Assembly (NCBI RefSeq): GCF_014189535.1
Contig: NZ_CP050304.1
Location: forward strand, 268,029 to 332,028
Direction of reading: 5' to 3'
Source of the DNA: Rhizobium lusitanum
GTDB lineage: Bacteria > Pseudomonadota > Alphaproteobacteria > Rhizobiales > Rhizobiaceae
Length of the DNA stretch: 64,000 nt
Both the position numbers and the translations under genes were made by a program. The notes beneath the pieces are model-generated. The model ran no database searches. It saw nothing but the letters and a program-made list of their open reading frames with translations, and was not told the origin of the DNA. Below are positions 53,231 through 61,819 of the stretch, piece by piece; positions within the stretch are counted from its first letter, which is position 1; the number at the start of each line of letters is the position of its first letter.

Positions 53231-54463
53231 TCAGCCGAGTTGTCGTGATTGCAGGCCAACAAGGTGAGCACACCCTAAGCTGCCGATCCCAGCAATCGCG
53301 ATCACCCATCCCATCGGCCAGGGTGTCCCGTCGGCAAATGTTCCGGCGACCGCGGAGCCGACGACACCACTTCCGTATTGGATCGCGCCCATCAGTGCAG
53401 ACACTGCGCCAGCACGCACTGGAAAATCGGCCAGAGCGCCCGAGATCGCATTGGCAGTAACGAAGCCATTCATCGCCGTAAACAACCACAGGCTCAGAGC
53501 CATTCCGAGCACACCGCCGAAATCGGTCGCCGTGACGAATGCCAGGATCGCTCCCGCCACGGCTGCCCCTATGGTCCCCAGTTTCAACATACGATCACCG
53601 CCAAATCGTGTAACCAAACGCGAATTAGCAAAATTTGTGGCCATCAGCCCGATTGTTCCGACGGCAAAGACCAGCCCGTAGAGCTGCGGAGACAGGTGAT
53701 GATAGTCGATATAGGCAAAGGACGAGCCCGAGATGCCGGCAAAGACGCCGGCATAGAAGAATCCGACCGCCCCGGCATAACCCAATAGCCTGACATCACC
53801 GATGAGGCTTCCATAGGCCGCGAAAGCGGTTGACAGCGGCTCGACGTTCCGACGTTCCCGTGGCAGGGTTTCCGGGAGTGTAAAGAGGGCTGCGAGCGTG
53901 AGAAGGCCGATTAGGACGAGCGTCCAGAAGATTGCCTGCCACGGCGCCACTTTAAGGATCAGACTGCCGATGCTTGGCCCCAGAAGCGGCGCTACGGCCA
54001 TGACGGTCATCAGGGTTGAGAGAACCCCGGCCGAGCGGTCACGGCCATAGAGATCACGAACCGTGGCGCGGGCGAGCACGACGCTGGCACAAGCCCCAAC
54101 GGCTTGAAGGACCCGGCAGGAGATCAGTTGAACGACATCGGTCGACAGCGCACAGCCGGCGGAGCCAGCCATGAAGAGGACCAGACCTATCGCAATAGGA
54201 ATGCGCCGCCCGTACCTGTCGGCAATCGGGCCCCAGAATAACTGGCCGACGCTGAAGCCGATCAGATAGCCCGAGACCGTATATTGCAATGTCCCCTGGC
54301 TCGCTGCCAGCGCCACACTCATGGCCGGCATGGCGGGCAGATAAAGGTCGGTCGAGATCGAGGCGAAAGCCAGCAACGTGCCGAGAACGATCATCAGCCA
54401 AAGTCCCGACGGTTCCGACGCACGTTCCGTTTCCGCCGCCATAGCATCGACATCCGGTTTCAT
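53231..54463 (-). CDS. Bcr/CflA-family MFS drug efflux transporter
   Basis: From the ATG at 54463 the protein is 410 residues with twelve helices. 'LLAFASISTDLYLPAMPAMSVALAASQGTLQYTVSGYLIGFSVGQLFWGPIADRYGRRIPI' is the Bcr/CflA signature, and 'RATVRDLYGRD' is another. The open frame to 54721 has no support. It follows the SDR gene on the same strand (50 bases), perhaps in one transcript. Likely substrates are drugs such as bicyclomycin or sulfonamides, from the family. Confidence 0.9.
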   Translation of the reverse strand: MKPDVDAMAAETERASEPSGLWLMIVLGTLLAFASISTDLYLPAMPAMSVALAASQGTLQYTVSGYLIGFSVGQLFWGPIADRYGRRIPIAIGLVLFMAGSAGCALSTDVVQLISCRVLQAVGACASVVLARATVRDLYGRDRSAGVLSTLMTVMAVAPLLGPSIGSLILKVAPWQAIFWTLVLIGLLTLAALFTLPETLPRERRNVEPLSTAFAAYGSLIGDVRLLGYAGAVGFFYAGVFAGISGSSFAYIDYHHLSPQLYGLVFAVGTIGLMATNFANSRLVTRFGGDRMLKLGTIGAAVAGAILAFVTATDFGGVLGMALSLWLFTAMNGFVTANAISGALADFPVRAGAVSALMGAIQYGSGVVGSAVAGTFADGTPWPMGWVIAIAGIGSLGCAHLVGLQSRQLG

Positions 54464-54513
54464 AAGATGGCCTTCACACTCTGTTTCGACGCAATAACAG
54501 GCGCTGCAAGACG

Positions 54514-55275
54514 TCAGCGCACGGTATAGCCGCCATCCACTGGCAGCGCGTGTCCGATGACAAAGGTCGAAGCGGGGCTGGACAGCCACAGGACCGCGTC
54601 GGCGATTTCCTCGGCGCGACCAAGGCGGCCGATCGGAACGTCTTTCATCATGACGTCCATGGCTTCCGGTTGCGTTTCCAGCATGACTGTGACCATCGGC
54701 GTCGCGATGATGCCGGGGCATACGGCGTTGATGCGGATTCCCTTCGGAGCATATTCAAGCCCAGCGCTTTTGGTCAGTCCGACGACACCGTGCTTGGACG
54801 CATGGTAGATCCCGCGTTCGGCGATACCGACGAGACCGCCGAGCGACGAATTGTTGACGATGGTTCCACTGCCCTGCTTGCGCATCTGGATCAGCTCGTA
54901 CTTCATGCAGTTCCAGATGCCGCGAAGGTTCACGCCCATCACGAAATCGTAGTCTTTCGGATCGGCATCGGCGGTCTCGGCAACAGGGCTCTGCACACCG
55001 GCATTGTTGAACGCGGCGTCGAGGCGGCCGAAGGTCGCCACCGTCTCGTTCACCATCGCCTCGACCTCCTCCATGTTGGCGACGTCGCAGCGTATGCCGA
55101 TCGCCTCGTGACCGGCGGCAACGAGTTCCGCGGCGGCGGCGCGAGCTGCATCTTCGTTGATGTCCGCGAGCGTCACGGACGCACCCGCGGCAGCGAACGC
55201 CTTGGCGGTCGCAAGACCCATTCCGGATGCGGCACCCGTGACGAGTGCAACTTGGTTCTCAAACGAGAAGGTCAT
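54514..55275 (-). CDS. SDR-family oxidoreductase
   Basis: The 253-residue classical SDR has 'VALVTGAASGMGLATAKAFAAAGASVTLADI' (NAD-binding TGxxxGxG), 'NNAGVQSP', catalytic Ser in 'IVNNSSLGG', 'YHASKHGV' (Tyr-x3-Lys) and 'PVDGGYTVR' at the end. The substrate is unknown. It sits in a minus-strand series with a sugar dehydrogenase and cupins, which suggests aldehyde or quinone detoxification. Confidence 0.92.
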   Translation of the reverse strand: MTFSFENQVALVTGAASGMGLATAKAFAAAGASVTLADINEDAARAAAAELVAAGHEAIGIRCDVANMEEVEAMVNETVATFGRLDAAFNNAGVQSPVAETADADPKDYDFVMGVNLRGIWNCMKYELIQMRKQGSGTIVNNSSLGGLVGIAERGIYHASKHGVVGLTKSAGLEYAPKGIRINAVCPGIIATPMVTVMLETQPEAMDVMMKDVPIGRLGRAEEIADAVLWLSSPASTFVIGHALPVDGGYTVR

Positions 55276-55329
55276 GATGTTTTCTTTCCTGTTGATGTGG
55301 ACGGAAAGCCGCCCCTTTGGTGGAATTGG

Positions 55330-56403
55330 TTATTTCGCGCGTGACAATTTCAGCAGGCGGTCTTGCGACGGTCCTTCGGCGCGCGGCGACCTATTGGTCG
55401 TGATGACGTAGATGTCCTCGCCGACGGGCAGCACGTCTCTCAGCCGATCGCCTGAACTGAAGATCGGCCTTAGCCTGCCTCCTCTCTCATCGAAGGCGTA
55501 GAGCGCCTTTGAAGCGAGTGCCGTGACAAGCAGTTCCTTTCCCGCAAAGGCGATGCCGGACGGAGCCCAGGTCGTATTGCCGGAATGAAGCAGAGACCTC
55601 GCCATTCCCGGCCGTTGATCATCTCCGGAAACGAGTGGCCAACCGTAGTTGGTTCCAGGGGTCACAAGGTTGATTTCGTCGTGGGCCGTTTGTCCATGTT
55701 CCGAGACGAAGAGGCGCCCTCCATCATCCCAGGCAATGCCTTGCGGATTCCGGTGCTCATAGGAGTAGACGTAGGAGCCGGGAAATGGATTATCGGACGG
55801 CACCTTTCCATCGAGGGTCATGCGCAGAACCTTGCCAGCAAGGCTGCTCAGATCCTGCGGACGCTCCAGGCTCTCCGTCCATCCGGTCGTGGCGTACAGG
55901 TTGCCGTCCGGCCCGATGGCGACGCGTCCGCCGTTGTAGAGGCGATGACCGGGAATTTTATCAACGAGGACCCGTGTCTCCCGCCAGATGTTTCCATCGA
56001 AGCGCGCCTCTATGACCTTGTTGGTAAGCCCTGCGTCGGAGTTATAGGTGTGATAGAAATAGGCCGTGCCATCGGTCTGGAAGTCTTTCGACAACGCCAT
56101 CCCCAGAAGGCCTCCACCACCCTCTCGGACGATGGGGTCGGAGGTCTCTACCGGATGGCGCGTAAGACGCCCTTCCTCGATACTGACGACATCGCCGGCT
56201 GCCTCCGTCACAAGGATTCGATCGCCCGCCCGTTCGATGTCCCAGGGATAGTCGAGTTCCCCAGCGATCACGTCGGCAGTCCAATCCGAACTCGTCGTTT
56301 CGGAGATCGGCGACGCGACCTGGGCATCTTGTCCCCATGCCGCTGACGATGCCAGGAAGGCTGCCAGGACAATCATCTTGCCAGCCGTTTGTAGATATCT
56401 CAT
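55330..56403 (-). CDS. PQQ-dependent aldose-sugar dehydrogenase (YliI-like)
   Basis: The 357-residue protein has a Sec signal peptide ('[17 protein letters not shown]') and a six-bladed propeller: '[28 protein letters not shown]', '[13 protein letters not shown]', '[20 protein letters not shown]', '[28 protein letters not shown]' and '[25 protein letters not shown]'. These are the motifs of soluble PQQ-dependent dehydrogenases such as YliI/Asd. It oxidises aldoses in the periplasm. GGGGA precedes the ATG. Confidence 0.92.
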   Translation of the reverse strand: MRYLQTAGKMIVLAAFLASSAAWGQDAQVASPISETTSSDWTADVIAGELDYPWDIERAGDRILVTEAAGDVVSIEEGRLTRHPVETSDPIVREGGGGLLGMALSKDFQTDGTAYFYHTYNSDAGLTNKVIEARFDGNIWRETRVLVDKIPGHRLYNGGRVAIGPDGNLYATTGWTESLERPQDLSSLAGKVLRMTLDGKVPSDNPFPGSYVYSYEHRNPQGIAWDDGGRLFVSEHGQTAHDEINLVTPGTNYGWPLVSGDDQRPGMARSLLHSGNTTWAPSGIAFAGKELLVTALASKALYAFDERGGRLRPIFSSGDRLRDVLPVGEDIYVITTNRSPRAEGPSQDRLLKLSRAK

Positions 56404-56430
56404 CGGAATATCCCCTTGGAAGGCGCAGCC

Positions 56431-56895
56431 TCAGTCGAGATATTGCTCGTCCGAGACCTTCTCCATCCAGTCGACGTTCTTGCTGTCCTTCATGTTGGTG
56501 ATGGCAATGTGTCCGACGCCATTGGTATTGGTGGCACCGTGCCAATGCTTGACGCCTGGAGGCGTCCAGATAACGTCGCCCGGTCGCATGACGCGCTTCT
56601 CGCCACCCTCTTCCTGCACCCAGCCAGTCCCCGTCGTGACGATCAGGACCTGTCCGGCGGGATGCGTGTGCCATGCCGAGCGTGCGCCCGGCTCGAATGT
56701 CACGTGGCCGCCGGTATTGATGGTATGTTCGTTGTTGGAATAGAGCGGATCGACAGTCACCGAGCCTGTGAAGTTGGCCTCGGGGCCTTTTATCGAGGGC
56801 CGCGAGCCGCCAGGCATGAATTGCATGGACTCGGCATGCCCCGATGTCGATGCAAAGAGGGCGAGAGCAATGGCAGTGAGTGCAAGCTGTCTCAT
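56431..56895 (-). CDS. secreted cupin-domain protein
   Basis: From the ATG at 56895 (AAGGA upstream) the 154-residue protein has a signal peptide ('[20 protein letters not shown]') and a cupin: '[30 protein letters not shown]' with metal-binding His residues and '[20 protein letters not shown]'. It is homologous to the cytoplasmic cupin downstream of it in the map (57053-57448). Such cupins often occur with carboxymuconolactone decarboxylases. Confidence 0.88.
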   Translation of the reverse strand: MRQLALTAIALALFASTSGHAESMQFMPGGSRPSIKGPEANFTGSVTVDPLYSNNEHTINTGGHVTFEPGARSAWHTHPAGQVLIVTTGTGWVQEEGGEKRVMRPGDVIWTPPGVKHWHGATNTNGVGHIAITNMKDSKNVDWMEKVSDEQYLD

Positions 56896-57052
56896 AGTCC
56901 GTCCTTTCATTTCAGTTCGGTGAATGAAGCCGCCCTGGAAGATGATCCGAGGTGGACTTGCGACCGGGGTCAGCCGTCTTCGTTGCCGCTCCAGTCGCAA
57001 GACCAAAGCGGATAAAAGTGGGATTTCCGTTCGTTCTGCTTCGCTGACTATT

Positions 57053-57448
57053 TCAGCCCTGGTATTGGTGGTCCGTCACATGCTCCATCCAGTCGACGAC
57101 CTTGCCGTCGAGATTTTCCTGGATGGCGATATGCGTCATCGCGGTCGTCGGCGATGCGCCATGCCAGTGCTTTTCACCCGGCGCGAACCAGACCACATCG
57201 CCCGGCCGGATTTCCTCGATCGGACCGCCTTGGCGCTGAACTCGGCCAAAGCCTGCGGTGACGATCAGGGTTTGGCCAAGCGGGTGCGTGTGCCACGCAG
57301 TTCGCGCGCCCGGCTCAAACGTAACCGCCCCGGCGGTCCCGCGCCGCGCCTCGTTGGCTGCAAACAGCGGATCGATGCGGACAGTTCCTGTGAACCAGTC
57401 CACCGGTCCCTTGGCCGAGGGCGTAGAGCCGTTTCTGGTGATCTCCAT
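57053..57448 (-). CDS. cupin-domain protein
   Basis: The 131-residue protein has the same core as its neighbour, '[30 protein letters not shown]' and '[20 protein letters not shown]', but no signal peptide. AAAGGA precedes the ATG. It is divergent from a LysR gene and 164 bases away, so it is probably LysR-regulated. The two cupins look like a duplication with one copy sent to the periplasm. Confidence 0.9.
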   Translation of the reverse strand: MEITRNGSTPSAKGPVDWFTGTVRIDPLFAANEARRGTAGAVTFEPGARTAWHTHPLGQTLIVTAGFGRVQRQGGPIEEIRPGDVVWFAPGEKHWHGASPTTAMTHIAIQENLDGKVVDWMEHVTDHQYQG

Positions 57449-57612
57449 GCGCTCATTCCTTTCGCAAATGTCGAGGAAACATAGCGTCTTCTATTGAGAA
57501 GAATTAGAGGGTAAATCCTGCAAAGACATATGGGCTCCATGCATGAATTGAGAGCTGCCGCGCCGATTTTTCGTGCTACAATGCATATGCCACTTATGCG
57601 GGGAGCCCATGA

Positions 57613-58506
57613 ATGCTGCGTGAGAACGTCAACGACCTGCTCGCATTTCTCGTCGTCGCCCGCGAGCGTAGCTTCACGAAGGCCGCAGCCAAGCTCGGCA
57701 TGTCCCAATCTGGATTGAGCCACATCGTTCGCGGCTTGGAAGAACGCCTCGGGGTGCGGCTCTTGACGCGCACGACGCGGAGTGTCGCCCCGACGCCGGA
57801 GGGCGAACACCTGTTGACGACGATCGGTCCGCGCTTCGAAGAGATCGAGGGGGAACTAGTCGCCTTGACCGACAAACGGGAGAGACCGGCCGGCACCATT
57901 CGCATCACCGCGGAAGACTTCGCGATCGACCACATCCTCTGGCCGAAGCTCCGAAAGGTGCTGCACGATTATCCCGACATCAACGTGGAATTCATTATCG
58001 ACTACGGACTGACGGATATCGTCGCGGAAAGGTTCGACGCCGGCGTGCGTCTGGGTGAGATCGTGTCGCAAGGAATGATTGCGGTGCGGATCAGTCCCGA
58101 GCAGAGGATGGTTGTCGTCGGGTCGCCCGATTACCTCAATCGACGTCCGGCACCTAGAGTACCCCAGGACCTGACGGACCATAACTGCATCAATCTGCGA
58201 CTTCCGACGCGGGGTGGTCTCTATGTTTGGGAATTCGAGAAGGATGGCCAGGAGATGCGCGTTCGCGTCGACGGCCAGATGACCTGCAACGGCATTACCC
58301 AGATCCTCAACATGGCCATTGACGGCTATGGGCTGGGGTTCGTCCCCGAAGGTCTCGCGGGACCCGAGGTCGATGCCGGACGTGTGGTCGAGGTGCTTGG
58401 AGATTGGTGCCCCTATTATCCCGGATATCATCTGGTTTACCCAAGCCGCCGACAGGCCTCAGCCGCATTCACCATTGTACTGGATGCACTGCGCGACCGG
58501 GGTTAG
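57613..58506 (+). CDS. LysR-family transcriptional regulator
   Basis: The 297-residue protein begins 'LLAFLVVARERSFTKAAAKLGMSQSGLSHIVRGLEERLGVRLLTRTTRSVAPTPEGEHLL' (HTH_1) and has the LysR substrate-binding domain with 'YPDINVEFIIDYGLTDIVAERFDAGVRLGE'. GGGGAG precedes the ATG. It is divergent from the cupin gene and convergent with the decayed decarboxylase gene. It probably activates the cupin/SDR/sugar-dehydrogenase series. Confidence 0.92.
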   Translation: MLRENVNDLLAFLVVARERSFTKAAAKLGMSQSGLSHIVRGLEERLGVRLLTRTTRSVAPTPEGEHLLTTIGPRFEEIEGELVALTDKRERPAGTIRITAEDFAIDHILWPKLRKVLHDYPDINVEFIIDYGLTDIVAERFDAGVRLGEIVSQGMIAVRISPEQRMVVVGSPDYLNRRPAPRVPQDLTDHNCINLRLPTRGGLYVWEFEKDGQEMRVRVDGQMTCNGITQILNMAIDGYGLGFVPEGLAGPEVDAGRVVEVLGDWCPYYPGYHLVYPSRRQASAAFTIVLDALRDRG

Positions 58507-58577
58507 CGAGTAGCGGCTCGAGCTCGACTGCCCCCGTGCTCTGAGCGGGCGCAAGCGCAATCGAGTTGGCCGGAATG

Positions 58578-58960
58578 TCAGCTTGCTCGTTTCGCGAAGA
58601 CGTCCTTGACGAGCGGAACGGCCGAAAAGACGTTGGGCCAACCGGCATAGAACGTCAGTTGTGCAAGCATCTCCGATACCTGCTCCTTCCTCAGTCCATT
58701 ATCCATGGCCCTGTTGAGGTGATAGGTAATTTGCGCCACCTGACCGGATGCGATCAGCGACGTTACGGTGATCAGACTGCGGTCGCGAGGAGCAAGGCCC
58801 GGCCGCAGCCAGACGTCCTTAAACAGCAGATCGTTCGTATAGTGTACAACGCCCTGCGATACCGGACCAACGCCAAGGGGGCTGGCGAGGCCTGGGGGAG
58901 TTGGTTCGCTCCGATGCCTCGGGCGGCGAACACATCCTTGGCAACGGCAACAGCACCCGT
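58578..58960 (-). pseudogene. carboxymuconolactone-decarboxylase-family gene, 5' lost and internally deleted
   Basis: The minus strand reads 'GAVAVAKDVFAARGIGANQLPQASPAPL', then after a frame change 'GVVHYTNDLLFKDVWLRPGLAPRDRSLITVTSLIAS', then 'AQITYHLNRAMDNGLRKEQVSEMLAQLTFYAGWPNVFSA' and the stop. Full-length relatives have two decarboxylase domains. Here the first domain ends at the border of the MITE-like element (58964), and about 16-20 residues are missing at the internal break. The element insertion probably started the decay. It is next to LysR and cupins as in intact loci. Confidence 0.75.
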
Positions 58961-58963
58961 GGC

Positions 58964-59152
58964 TGTGAATCGGCTCTGAACTTTCACCCCCTTAGTATCC
59001 GCGACAACTATGTGGAAATGCTCAGAGATTTGGGAAATAAATTGAGGTTACTTTCACGTCGATCATAACCCCACTTTGGCATGAAATTTTGAAATCAGTT
59101 CAATAGCTTGAGCGCTATCCACGAGGGGTGAAACGTTCCGAGCTGATTCACA
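58964..59152. mobile_element. MITE-like element copy D, both ends present
   Basis: The 189-base element starts TGTGAATCGGCTCTGAAC followed by TTTCACCCC and ends with the inverted counterpart (reverse complement TGTGAATCAGCTCGGAACG then TTTCACCCC). It has no coding capacity. It joins the truncated carboxymuconolactone decarboxylase gene. It is the best-preserved copy with matched ends. Confidence 0.7.
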
Positions 59153-59493
59153 GACCACCGCTTTTGCGTCTTTGTCCCCCAATCAAAAGAGATCTAGTCG
59201 CCTCATCCTCTGCTTCAGAGCGGTCCGCCACGCAAGCAGCCGAGAACTAACAATATTTTAGCAATCGCATCGCACTGGGCATGAGCCAATCTGCACAAGT
59301 TGACGCCACACGAAGTCGCGATCATTCAGCAACTGGCGCATAGCAACGCGCAGGCGGAAACCGCGGGCCGCTCGGCGTGTCGCACTCGACGGCAGTAGCC
59401 ATCTCGACGCGGCCTTCGAAAAGACGGAAACTAGGCGAAAGGGCCACCTCGATCTCCTTACAAGACGCAACAGCGCCGACGCTGGAATTCGGG
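59153..59493. other. intergenic region, nothing assignable
   Basis: A minus-strand frame (59258-59470) ending '..MRQLLNDRDFVWRQLVQIGS..' looks partly coding, but no family was recognised and no ribosome site is visible. Confidence 0.3.
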
Positions 59494-60339
59494 CTATCGC
59501 TTTATGATCACCACCTCCAAATATTCACTTGGAACGACCATGGTCCCGTCGCCGGAGCGGTTAAAGCATTCGATCAGGTCGAGGAGATCGCGTTCCAGTA
59601 TTGGCTGCTGCGGCTCTGGAAGGGCGGCGAATGCCTTGTGCACAGGGCCGTACCAGTCGCGGAAGATCTCCAGCCAATGCGCCGGCGAGCGATAGCGGAA
59701 GACGAAGGATCTGGGCTCTGCCGCAATCTCGCCGCCGGCCGAGAACATTTCGGTAAGTCGCGCCTGGGTTCCCCAGAGCGATGGCGATTTCACGCCGGCC
59801 GGGGGCGGAACGTGCTTTCCGATCGTCTTGAACAACTGCCCGATGAAGCCTTCGGAAGTCCAGTTGGCCATGCCGATCTTGCCGCCCGGCTTGCAGACCC
59901 GCAGCATCTCGCTGGCAGCCAGGTCCTGGTTGGGCGTGAACATCACGCCGAAGGTCGAGACGATCACGTCGAACCGGCCGTCGCCGAACGGCAGCGCTTC
60001 GGCATCGGCGGACTGGAAAGCCACGGTCAGTCCTTCGGCGGCAGCCCTTGCGCGGCCTCTTTCAAGCAAAGCCGGTACATAGTCGGTGGATGTCACCTCG
60101 CACCAGCGCCGGGCAGCGGCGAGCGTGGCATTGCCATTGCCGGCCGCGACATCAAGGACCGTCTGGCCCGCGCGCAAATCGAGCGCCTCGCAGAGGGACT
60201 CACCGACAATCTGCAATGTCGTGCCAACCACGGCATAGTCGCCCGATGCCCAGGCGCCCTGCTGGCGTGCCTTCAAGGCAACGAGATCGGGCTTATCTGC
60301 TGCAACGGGTTGCAGGGGTGTAGCGGAAGCATTTTGCAT
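59494..60339 (-). CDS. class I SAM-dependent methyltransferase (UbiE-like)
   Basis: The ATG at 60339 (AGGAG upstream) gives 281 residues. The SAM-binding motif 'VLDVAAGNGNATLAAARRWCEVTSTDY' and 'ADAEALPFGDGRFDVIVSTFGVMF' are clear, and the C-terminal part resembles arsenite/ubiquinone-type methyltransferases. It lies 213 bases downstream of an HxlR-type regulator on the same strand, which may control it. The substrate is unknown. Confidence 0.87.
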   Translation of the reverse strand: MQNASATPLQPVAADKPDLVALKARQQGAWASGDYAVVGTTLQIVGESLCEALDLRAGQTVLDVAAGNGNATLAAARRWCEVTSTDYVPALLERGRARAAAEGLTVAFQSADAEALPFGDGRFDVIVSTFGVMFTPNQDLAASEMLRVCKPGGKIGMANWTSEGFIGQLFKTIGKHVPPPAGVKSPSLWGTQARLTEMFSAGGEIAAEPRSFVFRYRSPAHWLEIFRDWYGPVHKAFAALPEPQQPILERDLLDLIECFNRSGDGTMVVPSEYLEVVIIKR

Positions 60340-60552
60340 GTCGTTTCTCCTGTTGGAAAGCGGCGGGCGGCGGGCTTGCGCCCCATTCGCAGACGGGACC
60401 ACGAAGTGACTCCATCCATGGAGAGTCTGGCCACGGCGCGTGTCGAGCAGCGCAGGCAGAGTTTCGCCAGAACGACCGTGTTCGGCCAGTGTAGAAAGAG
60501 TAGCGATCCCGATACAGATTATGGAGCGAGTGACGCAGTCGGGTAGCAGCGT

Positions 60553-61236
60553 TCAGGCCGTGGCGAAGGAACTGCGCACCATCCAGCGGTCGATCGTCGC
60601 GGCCATCGTGACATCTCCGATCAGGGTGATCCTACCCTGGAATATCTCGGTTTTCAGGCTGGAAAAGCCGATCCAGGCAGAGGTCATCGCCTTCAGGTCG
60701 GCAGTCACGAACAGATCGACATCATGGCCGGGGTCTGTGGAACAGAGATCGACCGGCGTGCCCGGTCTGGCAATCAGCCAATAGTTCTGTTCTTCCTTCG
60801 GAAGTTCCGGATAGGTGAACTCGATGACGCTCCGCCTGGATGACGGCAATGCAGCGGGATCGATCTTGCGCCGCATGTTCCACATCAATAGCCGTGCATC
60901 GAGATTTTCGAGCGTGACATCGGCATCGATATTGCAGTGCGCCCATTTGCCCAAAGCTTTCACAATCGGTTCAAGCTCGTCGGCGATCCGGGTCGTTTTG
61001 TAGTTGATGTCGCCGGTCGCCTTGTTCTCCAGGCGGGTGATCAGCCCGCTTACTTCCATCTGTCGAAGCCGTTTAGACATCAGCGTTGGCGACATGCCGG
61101 GTACGCCGCGGCGTATTTCGTTGAAGCGGGTCGATCCGCACCACATCTCGGACAACAGCAGCAGCGTCCAGCGTGGTTCGATCAACTCGCAGGCCTTGGC
61201 GACCGGGCAGAACTGGTTATAGCCGTCAGTTGACAT
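60553..61236 (-). CDS. HxlR-family transcriptional regulator with C-terminal sterol-carrier-like domain
   Basis: The 227-residue protein begins with the HxlR winged helix: 'FCPVAKACELIEPRWTLLLLSEMWCGSTRFNEIRRGVPGMSPTLMSKRLRQMEVSGLI'. The C-terminal 100 residues are longer than plain HxlR proteins and resemble an SCP2-like lipid-binding domain ('GHDVDLFVTADLKAMTSAWIGFSSL'). GGGGGT precedes the ATG. It probably controls the methyltransferase gene downstream. Confidence 0.85.
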   Translation of the reverse strand: MSTDGYNQFCPVAKACELIEPRWTLLLLSEMWCGSTRFNEIRRGVPGMSPTLMSKRLRQMEVSGLITRLENKATGDINYKTTRIADELEPIVKALGKWAHCNIDADVTLENLDARLLMWNMRRKIDPAALPSSRRSVIEFTYPELPKEEQNYWLIARPGTPVDLCSTDPGHDVDLFVTADLKAMTSAWIGFSSLKTEIFQGRITLIGDVTMAATIDRWMVRSSFATA

Positions 61237-61378
61237 GCATCACCCCCAGGAGAACAAGCCCACCATGCGCCCGGACGCAATATCCGTCCAGTACAGATAG
61301 TGTAGCGCCGATTGTAGCCGTAATTGCCAGTAGGTCGGCGCTGCTCTCTTGTTAGTCCGTCAGTTCGGACGTTCCGTC

Positions 61379-61603
61379 TTACACAGTGGCAACGCCTGCC
61401 GTCGCCGGACCGATGAACGCGGTGACCTCAGTCACGTTATCGGCTGGAAACCCACCCTCGCGGGCATGGCGGTAAATGACATCCGCACTTGGCGCCTCGT
61501 GCACGCAGTACATCTTGTCGCCGGACATATAGTCACAACGGGCGGCAACCACAGAAGGCGACGCTACCATTGAAGCATAAAAATCTCCTCCGACGGTCAA
61601 CAT
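61379..61603 (-). CDS. DUF4242-like protein, N-terminus apparently lost
   Basis: The C-terminal half 'YMSGDKMYCVHEAPSADVIYRHAREGGFPADNVTEVTAFIGP' matches the DUF4242 (nickel-binding-like) family ('SYV..DK.YC.Y.AP....I..HA...GFPA..I.EV'). The preceding 30 residues do not fit, so the gene may be truncated or broken. A GGAGGAG site precedes an out-of-frame ATG at about 61585. Real but uncertain. Confidence 0.45.
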   Translation of the reverse strand: MLTVGGDFYASMVASPSVVAARCDYMSGDKMYCVHEAPSADVIYRHAREGGFPADNVTEVTAFIGPATAGVATV

Positions 61604-61819
61604 CCCGTTGAACCAAGAAATTTTCGACAGGCCTGGAAGTGGCTTCTATCTTGAAATTACGGGCGTTGAATTAGATCGGCGGCGCTCAATGCGGCCTCAC
61701 TTTTGGCGGAAGTCGGCTGCACGCATGGGCGTCGTCCAGCCAGGGATTTTAGGCGAATCACCGCAATCTCCGATCCGGACCATGTTTTAACTGTAGCCAT
61801 TTCCGAACGGAGTCCCTGA

